Virus record (IMG/VR): IMGVR_UViG_3300025671_000170
Location: 1-39,596 of that record
Direction: 5' to 3' (one strand)
Length of the DNA stretch: 39,596 bases
Origin: a virus
Both the position numbers and the translations under genes were made by a program. Positions 18,798-27,412 of this stretch are shown here, in pieces. How positions within the stretch are numbered: the first letter of the stretch is position 1; each line of letters begins with the position of its first letter. Under the pieces are notes generated by a model, which was not told where the DNA came from, did not search any database, and saw nothing but the letters and a program-made list of their open reading frames with translations.

Positions 18798-20655
18798 CAC
18801 CCCAGGACTTTCCTAAACCATACTCAACAACAAAAGGTACTTTAAACTTTATTGTGTTCTCCATTATATTTTTTATTTCTTTTGCTTGCTCTTCATTCTC
18901 TACATTGAAACATAATTCATCGTGTATTTGTAATGTCGGCATAAAACCTTTTTTAAAACAATCTAACATAGCTTGTTTTGTTTGATCTGCTGATGATCCT
19001 TGAATTAATCTGTTCAATGCTTTGTAAGTGTAAGCTCTTTTAATATTGTCTTTACCATATTTAGCTACAGCATTTTCGTGTTTCTCTGCTATATGCAAAC
19101 CAAAGTCTCTTGTTTCCCACATATCAAATCTACATTTTCTACCTTTCTTAGTTCTAATTACACCTTTGTCTTGTGCTGTTTCCATACATTTATCGGAAAG
19201 TTTTTTAACAAAAGGTACTTTACGATTATACTTTGCAATAAGTGATTCAGCTTCTTCTCTAGATAAACCTAAACTGTTTGCTAATTTATTTTTACCCATA
19301 CCATACATTAAACCCAAACCAATTGTTTTAGCTTGGCCTCTTTCAATACCTACTAACTCAGCTACTGTTTGGTGAAAGTCTGCTGATGCGTTTTTATATG
19401 CATCTATTAATTCATTTGAACCCTCATAACCCTCTCCAATTGAAGCTGCATAGTGCACCGTCATTCGTGGTTCTTGTTGCGAATAATCAAAGCTACCCCA
19501 CTTACAACCTTCATCAGGTATAAATAATGATCTTATCTTAGGACCAAACTCTTTATTTCTTGCAGGTATTTGCTGTAGGTTTGGATTAGACATACTTAAT
19601 CTACCTGATACAGTTCCACCATTATCAGATCTAAGCTGTTGTATTTCTGCATGTATCCTACCATTTACTTGATACTTCATTATTGATGTTAAGAATGTAT
19701 TATGAAACTTGTTTAACTCTCTTGCCTCTAGTATAAGTTTAGCTATCTTATGATTACAATTAACCAACCAATTATGAGTGAATGATGGTTCGTCTGTTTT
19801 TGCAGTTCTTGGATAAACTACACCAAGCTTATCAAATGCTTTTGCAATTTGTCTCGCAGTCCATATTTCTACGTCAACTCCTGCAACGTTCTTTATTTGT
19901 TTTAATACTTCTTTTTCTTGGAGTTGCATTGTTTTACGTAGGGCTTCAGCACGTTCTACCTCTACTCGTACACCTTTTCTTCTCATCTTAATTAACAAAG
20001 GTAATAGTTCAGATTCTAATTCCCAAACTGTAGTTAAACTTTGCGATAAAATTTCTTGTTTAAATCTTTGCCATAATAGGAGCGTGAGCCGTGCATCTTG
20101 TTCAGCGTAAAATCCAACATGCTCTGCAGGTAACTTCCACATCTCTGCTTTAGCATCTACACCGTGAGCTGCTGCAGCTTCTTTTAAATCTGCTTCTGCT
20201 TTTATTTCATTTAAATAATCAATCGATAAAGAGTTTAATGAATAAGAAAATCTATTCTCATCTATGAGTGCGGCTGCTATCATCGTATCTATGATCTGAC
20301 CATTTACTTTTATACCTGATGCTTCTAACCAACCTACGTCATACTGTGCGTTATGAAATATTTTAGGACAAGGTAAAGCACATACAGACTTCATATAATT
20401 TTTAACTTGTTCAGGTATCATATTGCCACCACCATAGTGTGCAAATGGAAAGTATCCTTGCCAACCTTCTACAGCTACAGCAAAGCCTACAATCTCTCCT
20501 TTACCTATGGCCCAACCTGCACCTAGTCCTTCATTAATTCCATCGTCTCTTGTTTCTAAGTCGATTGCTATTTCTTTAGCATCACTTAAATCTTTAAACT
20601 CAGACGGCGTTGACCATATATGTTTTTTAAATGTCATTGATAATTGTAAACTCAT
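18787..20655 (-). CDS. polA: DNA polymerase family A with 3'-5' exonuclease
   Basis: This 622-residue replicative polymerase has exonuclease motifs AIDLETRD (about 30-37), FHNAQYDVGWL (about 100-110) and FYAEQDARLT (about 181-190). Polymerase motif A is WGSFDYSQQEPRM (about 392-404), motif B is RGQAKTIGLGLMYGMG (about 445-460), and motif C is LQIHDELCFNV (about 582-592). It lacks a 5' nuclease domain, as in T7-like phages. At the position of E. coli Pol I Phe762 it has Leu, a variant frequent in marine viral PolA and linked to altered fidelity and nucleotide selection. It is encoded with helicases and primase upstream on the same strand. Confidence 0.97.
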   Translation of the reverse strand: MSLQLSMTFKKHIWSTPSEFKDLSDAKEIAIDLETRDDGINEGLGAGWAIGKGEIVGFAVAVEGWQGYFPFAHYGGGNMIPEQVKNYMKSVCALPCPKIFHNAQYDVGWLEASGIKVNGQIIDTMIAAALIDENRFSYSLNSLSIDYLNEIKAEADLKEAAAAHGVDAKAEMWKLPAEHVGFYAEQDARLTLLLWQRFKQEILSQSLTTVWELESELLPLLIKMRRKGVRVEVERAEALRKTMQLQEKEVLKQIKNVAGVDVEIWTARQIAKAFDKLGVVYPRTAKTDEPSFTHNWLVNCNHKIAKLILEARELNKFHNTFLTSIMKYQVNGRIHAEIQQLRSDNGGTVSGRLSMSNPNLQQIPARNKEFGPKIRSLFIPDEGCKWGSFDYSQQEPRMTVHYAASIGEGYEGSNELIDAYKNASADFHQTVAELVGIERGQAKTIGLGLMYGMGKNKLANSLGLSREEAESLIAKYNRKVPFVKKLSDKCMETAQDKGVIRTKKGRKCRFDMWETRDFGLHIAEKHENAVAKYGKDNIKRAYTYKALNRLIQGSSADQTKQAMLDCFKKGFMPTLQIHDELCFNVENEEQAKEIKNIMENTIKFKVPFVVEYGLGKSWGDAK

Positions 20656-20924
20656 TAATGTATTGTGCCTTTTCTTTTTTCAATTAATTTATTTAAGGCA
20701 CTTATTACACCTTTTTCCCAAACCCAAGGTTTATTATAATGATCTACTTTAAACCAACTTTTAGGTAACCAAATTTGAATAGGTTTTAAAATAGATCCAT
20801 ATTTATGGTTTAGCCACCAAAAAGATCTACCACTAATTTCATAAATTTCAGCTAATACTGCTTTTTTGCTTTGCCTAAGAGCAGTAAATCTTATTCTTCT
20901 ATGAAAATAAAATTCTTTGTTCAT
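20655..20924 (-). CDS. Small basic protein upstream of polA, 89 aa
   Basis: The protein is basic and Trp-rich: MNKEFYFHRRIRFTALRQSK, then SGRSFWWLNHKYG and KPIQIWLPKSWFKVDHYNKPWVW. Its last base overlaps the polA start, and its ATG overlaps the stop of the zinc-ribbon peptide (ATGA). The position inside the replication operon suggests an accessory role there; I know no family. Confidence 0.65.
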   Translation of the reverse strand: MNKEFYFHRRIRFTALRQSKKAVLAEIYEISGRSFWWLNHKYGSILKPIQIWLPKSWFKVDHYNKPWVWEKGVISALNKLIEKRKGTIH

Positions 20925-21082
20925 TGTTCAGCTTTCATTATTGTACTTACTGTATCCTCATCTTTTTTATATTCGTATTTTCCTAGTTTATATTCTTTAC
21001 AATAACAATCACCACACAAAGGAAATCCTCTGTCTATGACAACTGCTATCTTAGTACATTTAATACATGTTTTATCTTGCAT
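20921..21082 (-). CDS. Mini zinc-ribbon protein, 53 aa
   Basis: It has CIKC at residues 6-9 and CGDCYC at 23-28, a two-pair zinc ribbon with 13 residues between pairs. A Lys/Tyr-rich, then acidic tail follows. Its start overlaps the similar 40-residue protein by 37 bases. There is no clear SD, so coupling is assumed. It may bind nucleic acid or a replication protein. Confidence 0.55.
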   Translation of the reverse strand: MQDKTCIKCTKIAVVIDRGFPLCGDCYCKEYKLGKYEYKKDEDTVSTIMKAEQ

Positions 21083-21168
21083 AATTCATAATAACAAATC
21101 CTACAATAATAAAGACAATCAAACGCAATATCTCTTTTATTGCAATTAATACATTTACTTGTTGTCAT
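21046..21168 (-). CDS. Mini zinc-ribbon protein, 40 aa
   Basis: It has CINC at residues 6-9 and CRIC at 22-25, the same layout as the next gene, in a protein of MTTSKCINCNKRDIAFDCLY type. It overlaps the DUF3310 gene by 14 bases. Its size and the absence of a strong SD leave doubt, but two adjacent frames with paired CxxC are hard to explain by chance. Confidence 0.5.
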   Translation of the reverse strand: MTTSKCINCNKRDIAFDCLYYCRICYYELCKIKHVLNVLR

Positions 21169-21397
21169 CTTTTAATTTTAATATTTCTAATTCACAATAA
21201 TGAATTATCTTTTGTAAATCTTCTATTTTATTTTTTGATAAATACCTACAAACGTACTTCACAACATTTCCCTGAAAGAACGAGAGATTGTTTTTAGAAA
21301 TAAATTCATACGGCTGAATGTGAAAAGATTTATAGTGACTCCCACCTACCTGTCTTTCTTGTGGAAACACTTCATCAAACATATTTTTATTTGTCAT
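21155..21397 (-). CDS. DUF3310-family protein (T7 gp1.7-like)
   Basis: In this 80-residue protein, QVGGSHYKSFHIQPYEFISK (about 16-35) and FFQGNVVKYVCRYLSKN (about 40-56) form the conserved DUF3310 signature: GGxHY, P.E.I, and G...KY..RY. The family includes the T7 gp1.7 region linked to nucleotide metabolism. The start at 21397 has AGGA 8 bases upstream and overlaps the helicase stop by 11 bases; an ATG at 21415 has no SD. It belongs to the replication operon. Confidence 0.85.
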   Translation of the reverse strand: MTNKNMFDEVFPQERQVGGSHYKSFHIQPYEFISKNNLSFFQGNVVKYVCRYLSKNKIEDLQKIIHYCELEILKLKDDNK

Positions 21398-23033
21398 TTT
21401 GTTTTTCCTGTACATAGATTAAATAATCCGAACCAATCGGATAGCTATACTTATAGTCAGTTCGAAGTAAATGTAAAGACTTTTTTGCTCTTGTTGCACC
21501 GGTGTACCATACTTTACGTTCATCTGTTTTATCATCTTTATTTTTTGTTTTAAAATTAGATGGGTAATTGGTTTTGCTATACATAACCACGTGATCTGCT
21601 TCATCACCTTTTACAGAATGAATAGTATCTATAATAATCTTAGGCTCAGCATCTAATTCCTTTTGACCATATCGTCTAAGTAATCTAATAAAATTCCTTG
21701 TTTGACCTGGCTTAAAGTTTCTTCTTAATATCCAATACCAAGGTTTCTTTTTAGCTTTATCATCTAAATCTAAACCACACCATTGTTTAAGTTCTTCAAA
21801 TCCATATTCTTTAAAGTCAGGTTCAGCAGACCAAAACTTTTCTGTTCTATAATCAACTTCTGTTAGTTCTCTTATGTATCTATATAAATTTTGTGCTTCT
21901 ATTTTATTTAACTTTTTATCATTATTTAATTTTGTCCAAGCCTTAATAGCTTTCCATTGCTTATCATCAAAGCATTTATTACCGTGATTATCTTTAAAAT
22001 ATAAACCTGCATCTTTAGCTAACATTCTTAATTCATTTACAGTTGTGTTAATTCGACCCAAAATGAACCAAGTACCTTGCTCTTCATTAAAAGGTATCTT
22101 ACTAAATTGCTGATAGCTTTTAACATATCCTTTTTGATTAGATGGTTGATATTCTTTTTCAATGCTGCCTTCGATACCTCTTCTTATAATTTGAGAGAAG
22201 TGGTGTATAGCTTCTCCAAATCTTCTTGTCTTTCTTAGTCTAACTTTTCTACCGGGAAAGTATTCTGTAAAATATCTAGAGTCTGCACCATTCCATTTAT
22301 AAATACCTTGGTCATCATCTCCTGCTAAATAAATTCTTTTAACATTCTTAGCCATCTTATAAATTACATCCCATTGTAGTGGTGTACAATCTTGAGCTTC
22401 ATCTAATATTAATAACTCTAGAGCTGGGAAGCTAACTTCTTTAACTGCTCTTTGAATCATATCATCAAAGTCTATGAATGGTTTTTGTTTACCGTGGGCC
22501 TTGTAGCTTTCATAGGTTTGTATTTTTCTAAGGAATACATCTATATTATCTTTTTTATATGATTCGCTTTTATATGCCTCTGTTGGATTTACTCTTAAGT
22601 TCCTTGCTTTACTGTATACTTGTAGTGACCAATCTTTATAAGTGAAGTCATCATCAGATAATCTAGTATCTGATTTCTTAACGATACTATTCTCTAATGC
22701 ATAATCAATCATACAATCTTTAGGATCAAATACTTCTTCATCAAAAAATCTTCTGCAATATTTATGTAAAGTATTAAATCTATAAAAGTCATCTGATGAG
22801 AAATGAGGAAAAGCTTCTAAAGCTCTTTCTCTAGCTGTGTTAACTGCTTTATTTGTAAAAGATAAGAAGGCTATTTGTTGTGGTTGTATACCTTTTTTAA
22901 GATGTCCTTTTAAAACTCTTTCAATAAGCGTAAATGTTTTACCTGTACCTGGAGGACCAAATATCTTAATCGTCTTTTGTTTTAATGACTTTAGATAATC
23001 AAGTTCTGAATTTTCCTGTGTGGTATTCGTCAT
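21387..23033 (-). CDS. SF1 (UvrD/Rep-like) DNA helicase
   Basis: This 548-residue protein has Walker A FGPPGTGKTFT (residues 25-35), motif Ia FLSFTNKAV (about 56-64), motif II LLILDEAQD, and motif III AGDDDQGIYKWNGA. Motif V is IDTIHSVKGDEADHV and motif VI is WYTGATRAKKSLHLL. This is a complete 3'-5' SF1A helicase set. No DnaB-type replicative helicase is seen in the window, so this enzyme is a candidate to open DNA at the fork, working with the AEP primase whose gene overlaps its start by 35 bases, and with PolA. Confidence 0.93.
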   Translation of the reverse strand: MTNTTQENSELDYLKSLKQKTIKIFGPPGTGKTFTLIERVLKGHLKKGIQPQQIAFLSFTNKAVNTARERALEAFPHFSSDDFYRFNTLHKYCRRFFDEEVFDPKDCMIDYALENSIVKKSDTRLSDDDFTYKDWSLQVYSKARNLRVNPTEAYKSESYKKDNIDVFLRKIQTYESYKAHGKQKPFIDFDDMIQRAVKEVSFPALELLILDEAQDCTPLQWDVIYKMAKNVKRIYLAGDDDQGIYKWNGADSRYFTEYFPGRKVRLRKTRRFGEAIHHFSQIIRRGIEGSIEKEYQPSNQKGYVKSYQQFSKIPFNEEQGTWFILGRINTTVNELRMLAKDAGLYFKDNHGNKCFDDKQWKAIKAWTKLNNDKKLNKIEAQNLYRYIRELTEVDYRTEKFWSAEPDFKEYGFEELKQWCGLDLDDKAKKKPWYWILRRNFKPGQTRNFIRLLRRYGQKELDAEPKIIIDTIHSVKGDEADHVVMYSKTNYPSNFKTKNKDDKTDERKVWYTGATRAKKSLHLLRTDYKYSYPIGSDYLIYVQEKQNDK

Positions 23034-24561
23034 CTAGCTCCGATAGTTTATTTTCTTCTTGTTTAGGTTTTACTTTTACTTTTTTGTATTCCACAAATTC
23101 AGGCATCTCTACACACCATACATTCTTTTCACCTTCGTGATATTCTAATTTCTTACATCCTAATAACTTCATAGCTTCTTTAGATGTATTAAAATATTTT
23201 TTACCTGTTAGAAATTTCTTTAATGTAACTTGTTTGAAGTAACAGTTCTTAGTTTTAGAATCCATAATGACAAAGCCGTCTTTAATTTTTGCAAAGTCAT
23301 CTACCTCTAAATGATCTTCAAAAAATTTTTTAAGAATATCGTACTGCTGTTCATTCAATACATCTAACCATTTAGATTCATTATCCTCTACAGCATTCAT
23401 CACAATATGACTCATAAGCATTTCAAATGGTGATGGGCCTTTTCTAGGTCTAGGTAAAGTCTTCCAATAGATTTTATAATTTAATAATCTCTTTCTCCAA
23501 GCTTTCTCATCCGCCATATCTTCAGGTCTAACTGTAATAAACTCATCATTTAAATTAAAACTATATTCAATTGATTTAATATCTCTACTGTAAGTTATAT
23601 CTTTAAAATCATTTACAATATCAGGTGCTTCTGCTCCTATACCTAGTGGTCTGTTCTTACATACTTCCTTATTACAGATAGGTGATAGAGCTCCATACTT
23701 AGGTGGACATTTAAACGAATATTCTTTTGCACTAGTTAATGATTTTAATATTGATGTTTGTATTTCATTTTCAGGTAAAGGAGCTGCAAAGAATTGTTTG
23801 TTACGTTCTTTTAAAATATTAAACAGTTCCTCTTTACTTAATTTATGTTCGTGTTGCTTAAGTGCTAAGATACCTGCGTTAAATAAAATATCATTCCTAT
23901 GATTGCCTGACCATTTCTCTCTAATTAAATTTTGTACACAAGGTGGAAACTTACTGTATTCAAATTCAGGTTCATATTCTTTTAATTTAAATTCTTTTAA
24001 ATCTTCTATATCTTTTATTTTTGCTTTAGCTATTTCTATAAACCTACCTAATAAAATTGGTGTACCATCATCATCATAGCCGTGTTCAGTTGTTGCATCA
24101 GCTTTGAAGTATGGCATATTCATAGCCTTCTTCATTGGAAACACTTCATCACTATCAAAGTATTTGTTATTCCATTTGTTTAAAACTTCTAATATGTCTG
24201 TAACTAAAGCCCAATCTTTTAAAAATAAAAATAAATGTAATCCACCTGATTTTGATTTAGTAACCACTAAAGGTAGGTTAGCTTCTTTAATTAAATCTAT
24301 ATATTTTTTAGATGAGTAATTTGAATAATTTCTTGGGTCTATATCTATACAACCCCATTTAGCCTTATCACCTTTCTCAGGTCTAATGCCTATTCGTTTG
24401 ACTCCTTCAATATGATTCTTCCATATCTCCTCAGTAACAGGTTCGTGGATCGTGATGCATTCTGCTTCACGCTTTCCCCGTTCCGTTACCTCCCCTGTGA
24501 GAGAGGTAACGAGATACTGAGTAGGATCACCCTCAAATAATTTTAAGAGATCCTTAATCAT
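22999..24561 (-). CDS. Archaeo-eukaryotic-type primase (AEP / prim-pol)
   Basis: In this 520-residue protein, WGCIDIDPRNY (about 69-79) gives the DxD metal-binding pair and TKSKSGGLHLFLFLKD (about 101-116) the sxH nucleotide-binding motif of the AEP fold. Around residue 290-310, a cysteine cluster (FKCPPKYG, ICNKEVCKNRPLG) resembles the zinc or Fe-S motif seen in prim-pol C-terminal regions. The last third is of unknown fold (KIYWKTLPRPRKGPSPFE). It should make primers for PolA. The gene overlaps the helicase by 35 bases and follows the putative ssDNA-binding gene with a one-base overlap (TAATG). Confidence 0.85.
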   Translation of the reverse strand: MIKDLLKLFEGDPTQYLVTSLTGEVTERGKREAECITIHEPVTEEIWKNHIEGVKRIGIRPEKGDKAKWGCIDIDPRNYSNYSSKKYIDLIKEANLPLVVTKSKSGGLHLFLFLKDWALVTDILEVLNKWNNKYFDSDEVFPMKKAMNMPYFKADATTEHGYDDDGTPILLGRFIEIAKAKIKDIEDLKEFKLKEYEPEFEYSKFPPCVQNLIREKWSGNHRNDILFNAGILALKQHEHKLSKEELFNILKERNKQFFAAPLPENEIQTSILKSLTSAKEYSFKCPPKYGALSPICNKEVCKNRPLGIGAEAPDIVNDFKDITYSRDIKSIEYSFNLNDEFITVRPEDMADEKAWRKRLLNYKIYWKTLPRPRKGPSPFEMLMSHIVMNAVEDNESKWLDVLNEQQYDILKKFFEDHLEVDDFAKIKDGFVIMDSKTKNCYFKQVTLKKFLTGKKYFNTSKEAMKLLGCKKLEYHEGEKNVWCVEMPEFVEYKKVKVKPKQEENKLSELDDEYHTGKFRT

Positions 24562-25379
24562 TAGAACGGAGTTGCTTCTATTTTCTTAGCCTGTTGTTGT
24601 TCTTCAGCAAAGTCTACTTTACCAAAGATATCACTCTTCATAGCTGATTGATAAAAGGCTTGTGTTGTTTTTAATAAATTCAAATCTTTATCTTCAGTTA
24701 AGAATTTATCAAATTCCACAACCCAACCATACCAAGAGTTCTGTGAGTTAGATTCTTTAGTAGTACACAATCTATAAACTGTAGACCATCTAGGAGGATT
24801 GAACATACCGTTCTTTCCTTGTCTTCTTCTTGTACTAATCATAGTGTTCCAAGTTTTAGATTTTTTCTTTTGTGTAGACTTCATTGTGATTAATGCTTGT
24901 TCTACGGGTTGATAGTCTTTATCTAAGATAAATACAAAGTGATTACCTGTATCTTCAACATAGTTACCATTAGGTAGACGATCTTTATTGTCATCTCCTC
25001 TTTTGGTCTGTGTCATGATATCAGGATCTGTATGTATCTTGATAGGTCTGCCTGGCGAATCACCTTTGTCTTTCCACTCATTAAAAGTGTTTATGTAAAG
25101 ACAAGGCACTACTAGGATACCTTCTTTTCCTTTCCATAAGGTACCGGATGTTTCTGAGTAGATGTCTCCAGGTTTTGCTCCTTCTATATACTTACCATCA
25201 GTGTCATCTAAGACAGGTGAGTTAGCATATAGTATTTTTAACATCGGAAGCTTTTGATCACTTGCTGTGACAAACTCCGAACCTTGACCTGCCATCGATT
25301 CTAAATTAATCGTGCTAGGTACTTTTGCGCTATCTTTTTTTTGTAGCTCTTTTGCCTGAGCATTTTCTTTGGTTTGCAT
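24561..25379 (-). CDS. Putative ssDNA-binding or replication accessory protein, 272 aa
   Basis: It has the conserved marine-phage segment LPMLKILYANSPVLDD (about residues 44-59), IEGAKPGDIYSETSG and then a beta-rich body (GILVVPCLYINTFNEWKD, NHFVFILDKDYQPVEQALITM). The C-terminus has a Gln-rich end, not the acidic tail of classical SSB. This family often lies beside phage primase and polymerase genes and is usually labelled single-strand binding. The SD AAGGA lies before the ATG at 25379. The role is inferred from context and family resemblance. Confidence 0.55.
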   Translation of the reverse strand: MQTKENAQAKELQKKDSAKVPSTINLESMAGQGSEFVTASDQKLPMLKILYANSPVLDDTDGKYIEGAKPGDIYSETSGTLWKGKEGILVVPCLYINTFNEWKDKGDSPGRPIKIHTDPDIMTQTKRGDDNKDRLPNGNYVEDTGNHFVFILDKDYQPVEQALITMKSTQKKKSKTWNTMISTRRRQGKNGMFNPPRWSTVYRLCTTKESNSQNSWYGWVVEFDKFLTEDKDLNLLKTTQAFYQSAMKSDIFGKVDFAEEQQQAKKIEATPF

Positions 25380-25380
25380 A

Positions 25381-25923
25381 TTATTCCTTGGTTGTGATTT
25401 TAGTTCTATCCGCTACATAAACACCAAATAAATCGTGCGGTACTTCTTTGCCTTCTTGAATTTGTTCTTTAACAAATCCAGCTAAAGTACTGTGATGTAC
25501 GTGGGTTTTCTGTTTAACGTTAAAACCTTTTTCAATTAATTCCTGCGCTAAAGCTTTAGCCTGATTATCTTCTTTCATACCAAATGAAAGCGATAGATCA
25601 TTTTTAATTAGATCTTCAAATCCATTAGCACGAAGCCAATCGTGGGCCTCATCTACTTTAGATGTAGGAATTCTAGCAGCATACTTCTTTGTGATTTCAA
25701 CAGATGAACCATCTGCTAACTTCAGCATCGTAATACCTGCTTGTTGCATTAAGTTTGGAATAGTCTGCTCAGAAAGGTTACGTTCTACTTCTTGTAACTT
25801 TGTTATTTGATCGTCTAACGCTTTTAACTGTTTCTGAGTATCTATTAACTTATTGCAAGAATCGGCAATGTCACTTGACATACCGGTATCGACCGCAATG
25901 GTCGACTCTTGTTCTAAATCCAT
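25381..25923 (-). CDS. Replication-operon protein with coiled coil, 180 aa
   Basis: The start MDLEQESTIAVDTG at 25923 is set by a near-perfect SD (AAAGGAGG) five bases upstream; a longer frame to 25965 would run into the promoter. Residues about 20-55 form a coiled coil (KLIDTQKQLKALDDQITKLQ), followed by a beta segment (ITMLKLADGSSVEITKKY) and a C-terminal globular part with VHHSTLAGFVKEQIQEG. It is the first gene of the replication transcript, just before the putative ssDNA-binding protein, and probably acts with it. No catalytic motif is visible. Confidence 0.6.
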   Translation of the reverse strand: MDLEQESTIAVDTGMSSDIADSCNKLIDTQKQLKALDDQITKLQEVERNLSEQTIPNLMQQAGITMLKLADGSSVEITKKYAARIPTSKVDEAHDWLRANGFEDLIKNDLSLSFGMKEDNQAKALAQELIEKGFNVKQKTHVHHSTLAGFVKEQIQEGKEVPHDLFGVYVADRTKITTKE

Positions 25924-25944
25924 AGAACCTCCTTTTGATTCGTT

Positions 25945-25972
25945 CTTATAATTATTTATTTGCAATTGTAAA
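25945..25972 (-). promoter_or_regulatory. Promoter for the minus-strand replication operon
   Basis: On the minus strand there is TTTACA (revcomp 25967-25972), 16 bases, TATAAG (revcomp 25945-25950). It overlaps the divergent plus-strand promoter by a few bases, so the two could compete. Confidence 0.5.
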
Positions 25973-25987
25973 GAAAAAAGTTATAAA
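25960..25987 (+). promoter_or_regulatory. Promoter for the SNF2 gene, leaderless type
   Basis: TTGCAA (25960-25965), 16 bases, TATAAA (25982-25987). The ATG at 25994 lies at the expected transcription start and no SD precedes it. Confidence 0.5.
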
Positions 25988-25993
25988 TATTTT

Positions 25994-27412
25994 ATGGAGC
26001 AAAATGTATTTAAAACTACACCATTCAAACATCAGTTAAAAGCTTTTGAAGCAGGATACAACCAAAAGGTGTATGCCTATTTTATGGAAATGGGTACAGG
26101 TAAAACTAAAGTTGCCATTGATAATGCAAATTATTTATTTGAAAAAAAATTAATTACAGATGTTATCGTACTTGCACCTAACTCTGTTTATACCAATTGG
26201 GTTAAAGAAATAGAAGTACATTCTAAAAATAAACCTGATATCTTTTTATGGAAGATACATAACTTAAAAAAATTAGAAAAGTATAAATACGATAATTTCT
26301 TTTTTCTATTAATGAACATCGAAGCTCTATCTAGAGACAAAGGTGTAAAATTTTTAAAACAACAATTACTTAAGCGTGGTAGAAATACAATGCTTATAGT
26401 TGATGAAAGCACTACTATAAAAAATAAAGGTGCAAAAAGAACAAGACAATTATGTAGCTTAGGTGCTATGGCTAAGTATAGAAGAATACTTACAGGTTCT
26501 CCTGTAACTAAAAATCCACTAGACCTTTATACTCAATGTGAGTTCTTAAGTAAGGAGTGCTTAGGATTTAATTCTTTTTATACATTTAGAAATCGATATG
26601 CCATACTTAGAGAAATTAATTTAGGCACACACTCTACTAAAATACCTGTTAAGTTTATTAATATACCTGAGTTAGAACAGAGATTAAAATTATTTTCATT
26701 CCGTTGTACTAAGCAAGATTGTTTAGACTTACCACCTAAATTACATTTGACTAGAGAAATACAAATGACCGATGAACAGAAAAAAGTTTATGAGAAACTT
26801 AAGAAAGAAGCTAGGGCTATCATTGAAGATGAGGAAGTATCTTATACAAACAAATTAACTGAGATTATTAAACTGCACCAAGTCACTTGTGGTTTTAGTA
26901 AAACTAATTCAGGAGAGATCATACCATTCAAAACAAATCCTAAACTAGAAGAATTAAAGAACATATTGGAGGAGACTTCAGGTAAGAGTATAATATGGGC
27001 CAACTATGTCTACAACATAGAACAGATCGTAAAGATGTTAGAGGAGACCTATGGAAAAGAAAGCGTTGTTAAAATCTATGGAGCCATTAGTGTTGAAGAT
27101 AGGAGACAAGCTGTCGAACGTTTTCAATCTGACGATCAGTGTAAGTTTTTGGTTGGTAATCCTAGTGTTGGTGGCTATGGTCTTACCCTTACTGCTTCTA
27201 GGAACGTTATATATTTCAGTAATTCTTATAATCTTGAACACCGTGATCAAAGTGAAGACAGGGCTCATAGGATTGGCCAAACGGCTAAAGTCACTTATAT
27301 AGATTTATTAGTTCCTAAAACAATTGATGAGTTAGTTGTTAATTCATTAAATAGTAAAAGAGATTTAAGTAAAGAAATATTAGGAGATAATATTAAGCGT
27401 TATTTTGATTAA
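25994..27412 (+). CDS. SNF2-family (SF2) helicase/translocase
   Basis: This 472-residue protein has an N-terminal Q-like FKHQLKAFEAG, Walker A YFMEMGTGKTKVA (30-42), motif Ia VIVLAPNSV, motif II MLIVDEST and motif III LTGSPV. In the second RecA domain there are SIIWANYVYNI, GYGLTLTASRNVIYF and SEDRAHRIGQ (motifs IV-VI). The HRIGQ box is diagnostic of SNF2 enzymes, which translocate on double-stranded DNA and strip proteins or remodel forks. It is the only long plus-strand gene in the replication region, is apparently leaderless, and its end overlaps the converging nuclease gene by 20 bases. Confidence 0.92.
   Translation: MEQNVFKTTPFKHQLKAFEAGYNQKVYAYFMEMGTGKTKVAIDNANYLFEKKLITDVIVLAPNSVYTNWVKEIEVHSKNKPDIFLWKIHNLKKLEKYKYDNFFFLLMNIEALSRDKGVKFLKQQLLKRGRNTMLIVDESTTIKNKGAKRTRQLCSLGAMAKYRRILTGSPVTKNPLDLYTQCEFLSKECLGFNSFYTFRNRYAILREINLGTHSTKIPVKFINIPELEQRLKLFSFRCTKQDCLDLPPKLHLTREIQMTDEQKKVYEKLKKEARAIIEDEEVSYTNKLTEIIKLHQVTCGFSKTNSGEIIPFKTNPKLEELKNILEETSGKSIIWANYVYNIEQIVKMLEETYGKESVVKIYGAISVEDRRQAVERFQSDDQCKFLVGNPSVGGYGLTLTASRNVIYFSNSYNLEHRDQSEDRAHRIGQTAKVTYIDLLVPKTIDELVVNSLNSKRDLSKEILGDNIKRYFD

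Noticed and set aside
24561-25379. Classical SSB with acidic tail
   Set aside because: The C-terminus lacks an acidic tip and no OB-fold motif is certain; kept as putative.
27038-27302. Frames of about 80 residues within the SNF2 gene on both strands
   Set aside because: Shadows of the helicase C-terminal motifs; no SD and no independent protein character.
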